Shown piece after piece: positions 63,018 through 64,000 of a stretch of 64,000 nt of DNA. The position numbers and the translations under genes are program-made. Within the stretch, counting starts at the first letter, position 1. The number at the start of each line of letters is the position of its first letter. This DNA is from Brevibacterium ihuae. Its GTDB lineage: Bacteria; Actinomycetota; Actinomycetes; Actinomycetales; Brevibacteriaceae. A model generated the notes under the pieces. The model was given only the letters and a program-made list of their open reading frames with translations. It was not told where the DNA came from and searched no databases. The DNA lies in assembly GCF_900184225.1 (NCBI RefSeq), contig NZ_FXWZ01000003.1:248001-312000 (forward strand). The letters run 5' to 3'.

Positions 63018-63198
63018 TGTTGATACTCCATGGGTTGTTCGGAGGTGCTTGCTCAGACCTGTCCGGGGATCTCACCGGTCCGCGGCCTCCGAGCCGCGGG
63101 TGTCGTCCTGTCTCCAGGGGGCGAGGCCTGCTTGGGTGTGGTGCTCACTGCGGCCGCGGGTGCGGCACAGCTGTGTCGATCTGCTCGGAGCGAGCGAA

Positions 63199-63312
63199 TC
63201 AGCCCTGGCGCTGCTTGTGGCGCGGGTTGTCGCAGATCACCATGACGCGGCTGTTGCGGCGGATGACCTTGCACTTCTCACAGATCTTCTTGACGCTGGG
63301 CTTGACCTTCAT
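63199..63312 (-). CDS. rpmJ: Large ribosomal subunit protein bL36
   Basis: A 37-residue protein read directly from the minus strand: [19 protein letters not shown], then [18 protein letters not shown]. It is the zinc-ribbon type, with CEKC and a later C and H (ICDNPRH). This fixes the order infA-rpmJ-rpsM. Confidence 0.97.
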   Translation of the reverse strand: MKVKPSVKKICEKCKVIRRNSRVMVICDNPRHKQRQG

Positions 63313-63392
63313 CGTTCATCCTTCTTCTCACCGCGAAGACCCCGGGTCGGGACCCGGGGGCTGGGAGCGGCGAAAACTGTCGAAAAGACCGT

Positions 63393-63614
63393 TTACTTGT
63401 ACCGGTAGACGATACGACCGCGGGTGAGGTCGTAGGGAGACAGCTCCACCACGACCCGATCCTCGGGGAGGATGCGGATGTAGTGCTGGCGCATCTTTCC
63501 GGAGATGTGCGCGAGCACCTTGTGCCCGTTGGTCAGCTCGACGCGGAACATGGCGTTCGGCAGAGCCTCCACAACGGAGCCCTCGATCTCAATGACCCCT
63601 TCTTTTTTGGCCAT
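63393..63614 (-). CDS. infA: Translation initiation factor IF-1
   Basis: A 73-residue OB-fold protein beginning [19 protein letters not shown] and ending [15 protein letters not shown], the normal length. ATG 63614 is chosen over an upstream in-frame start because MAKKEG is the conserved beginning. 80 nt before rpmJ. Confidence 0.97.
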   Translation of the reverse strand: MAKKEGVIEIEGSVVEALPNAMFRVELTNGHKVLAHISGKMRQHYIRILPEDRVVVELSPYDLTRGRIVYRYK

Positions 63615-63855
63615 ATCGTTCGTCAACCTCATCTTCCCGTGGCCGCAAAGGGCCACGCATCGTTCGTATCTCGGATCCTCTTCGGTCTCCCGGGCGGGAT
63701 CCGATTCGACCGGGATCTGCAGGGCGGGTGCGATGCCGCGCATGGCGTCCTGGGACCGCAGCGCACGGAACGTGCGCTAGGATCGGGGCGACACGGCGGA
63801 ATCATTCCTTGCCGATAACAGACCAATCAACTACTGTACCCGAACCGGGTGGTGC

Positions 63856-64000
63856 ATGCCAAGCGGAACCGACATCTCCCCGCAGGCGCTCCGGACGCTG
63901 CTCGCCGTCGAGCCGCTCCCCCGCGCCGACCTCGGCGCCCTGTCCGCCGCACTCCGCCCGTCCCCGGCCCGCGCCCCGTCGCTCCTCGCCCGCCTGCGCC
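63856..64000 (+). CDS. Unidentified reading frame, cut by the window end
   Basis: ATG 63856 opens an uninterrupted frame (MPSGTDISPQALRTLLAVEP, then Leu/Pro/Ala/Arg-rich) that continues past the end of the window. It has the third-position G/C bias of a gene, and the AT-rich 63785-63840 stretch upstream could be a divergent promoter with infA. Only 48 residues are visible and I do not recognise them. Confidence 0.45.
   Translation, partial: MPSGTDISPQALRTLLAVEPLPRADLGALSAALRPSPARAPSLLARLR

Overview
The window is very GC-rich, gene-dense DNA from an actinobacterium. Support comes from strong codon bias to G/C at third positions, oligoribonuclease (orn), a bL17 with an acidic tail, an SdhCDAB operon of actinobacterial type, CstA with its small YbdD partner, and many genes whose start codon lies 6-8 nt after a TANNNT box with no Shine-Dalgarno (leaderless mRNAs). 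Ribosomal order rpmJ-rpsM-rpsK-rpoA-rplQ without rpsD fits a Micrococcales/Brevibacterium-like lineage; the genus is an inference. I see no prophage, CRISPR array or recognisable transposase.

Layout. 1-8.4 kb: orn, a SalK/SCO6745-type protein, a membrane glycosyltransferase overlapping an EamA transporter, a quinone-reductase-like MDR, a class III aminotransferase, a phosphotriesterase-family hydrolase and a thioesterase. 8.6-11.7 kb: a zinc uptake locus with a His-rich binding lipoprotein and a permease fused to its ATPase. 11.8-17.3 kb: tRNA-His, tRNA-Lys and tRNA-Leu among small envelope proteins, several apparently frameshifted, plus a second GroES, a DUF3618 protein and Bcp. 17.3-24.2 kb: the N-acetylglutaminylglutamine amide (NAGGN) osmolyte cassette (M42 peptidase, ngg, asnO) with a large RsmC-like methyltransferase upstream. 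24.3-28.3 kb: a universal stress protein, an AbiEi/DUF559 gene bracketed by inverted palindromic repeats, and sucCD. 28.4-30.9 kb: a 43-bp tandem repeat, then a MarR regulator with a clear operator translationally coupled to a tyrosine phosphatase, and a lipoprotein.

31-46.9 kb: adenosine deaminase, a nucleoside-binding-type lipoprotein without its ABC transporter, an M20 amidohydrolase, manC, sdhCDAB, a D,D-carboxypeptidase, an App1-type phosphatase, a 2H phosphoesterase, trpS and cstA-ybdD. 47-53.3 kb: butanediol dehydrogenase lacking structural zinc cysteines, xth, a GNAT enzyme, then the one-carbon genes folD, glyA and purU. 53.4-57.7 kb: a tightly coupled four-gene cassette of unknown product (adenylate-forming enzyme, small alpha/beta-barrel-like protein, GNAT-like protein, nitroreductase-fold protein). 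57.7-63.6 kb: a membrane-anchored penicillin acylase, then rplQ, rpoA, rpsK, rpsM, rpmJ and infA on the minus strand. The last 145 bases open an unidentified plus-strand reading frame.

The strongest candidates for something undescribed are the inverted-repeat-bounded AbiEi/DUF559 unit (about 24.85-26.10 kb) and the 53.4-57.7 kb cassette. Four reading-frame breaks in short C/G runs (near 11.84, 12.78, 14.72 and 56.07 kb) may be sequencing or assembly errors and should be settled before those genes are interpreted.
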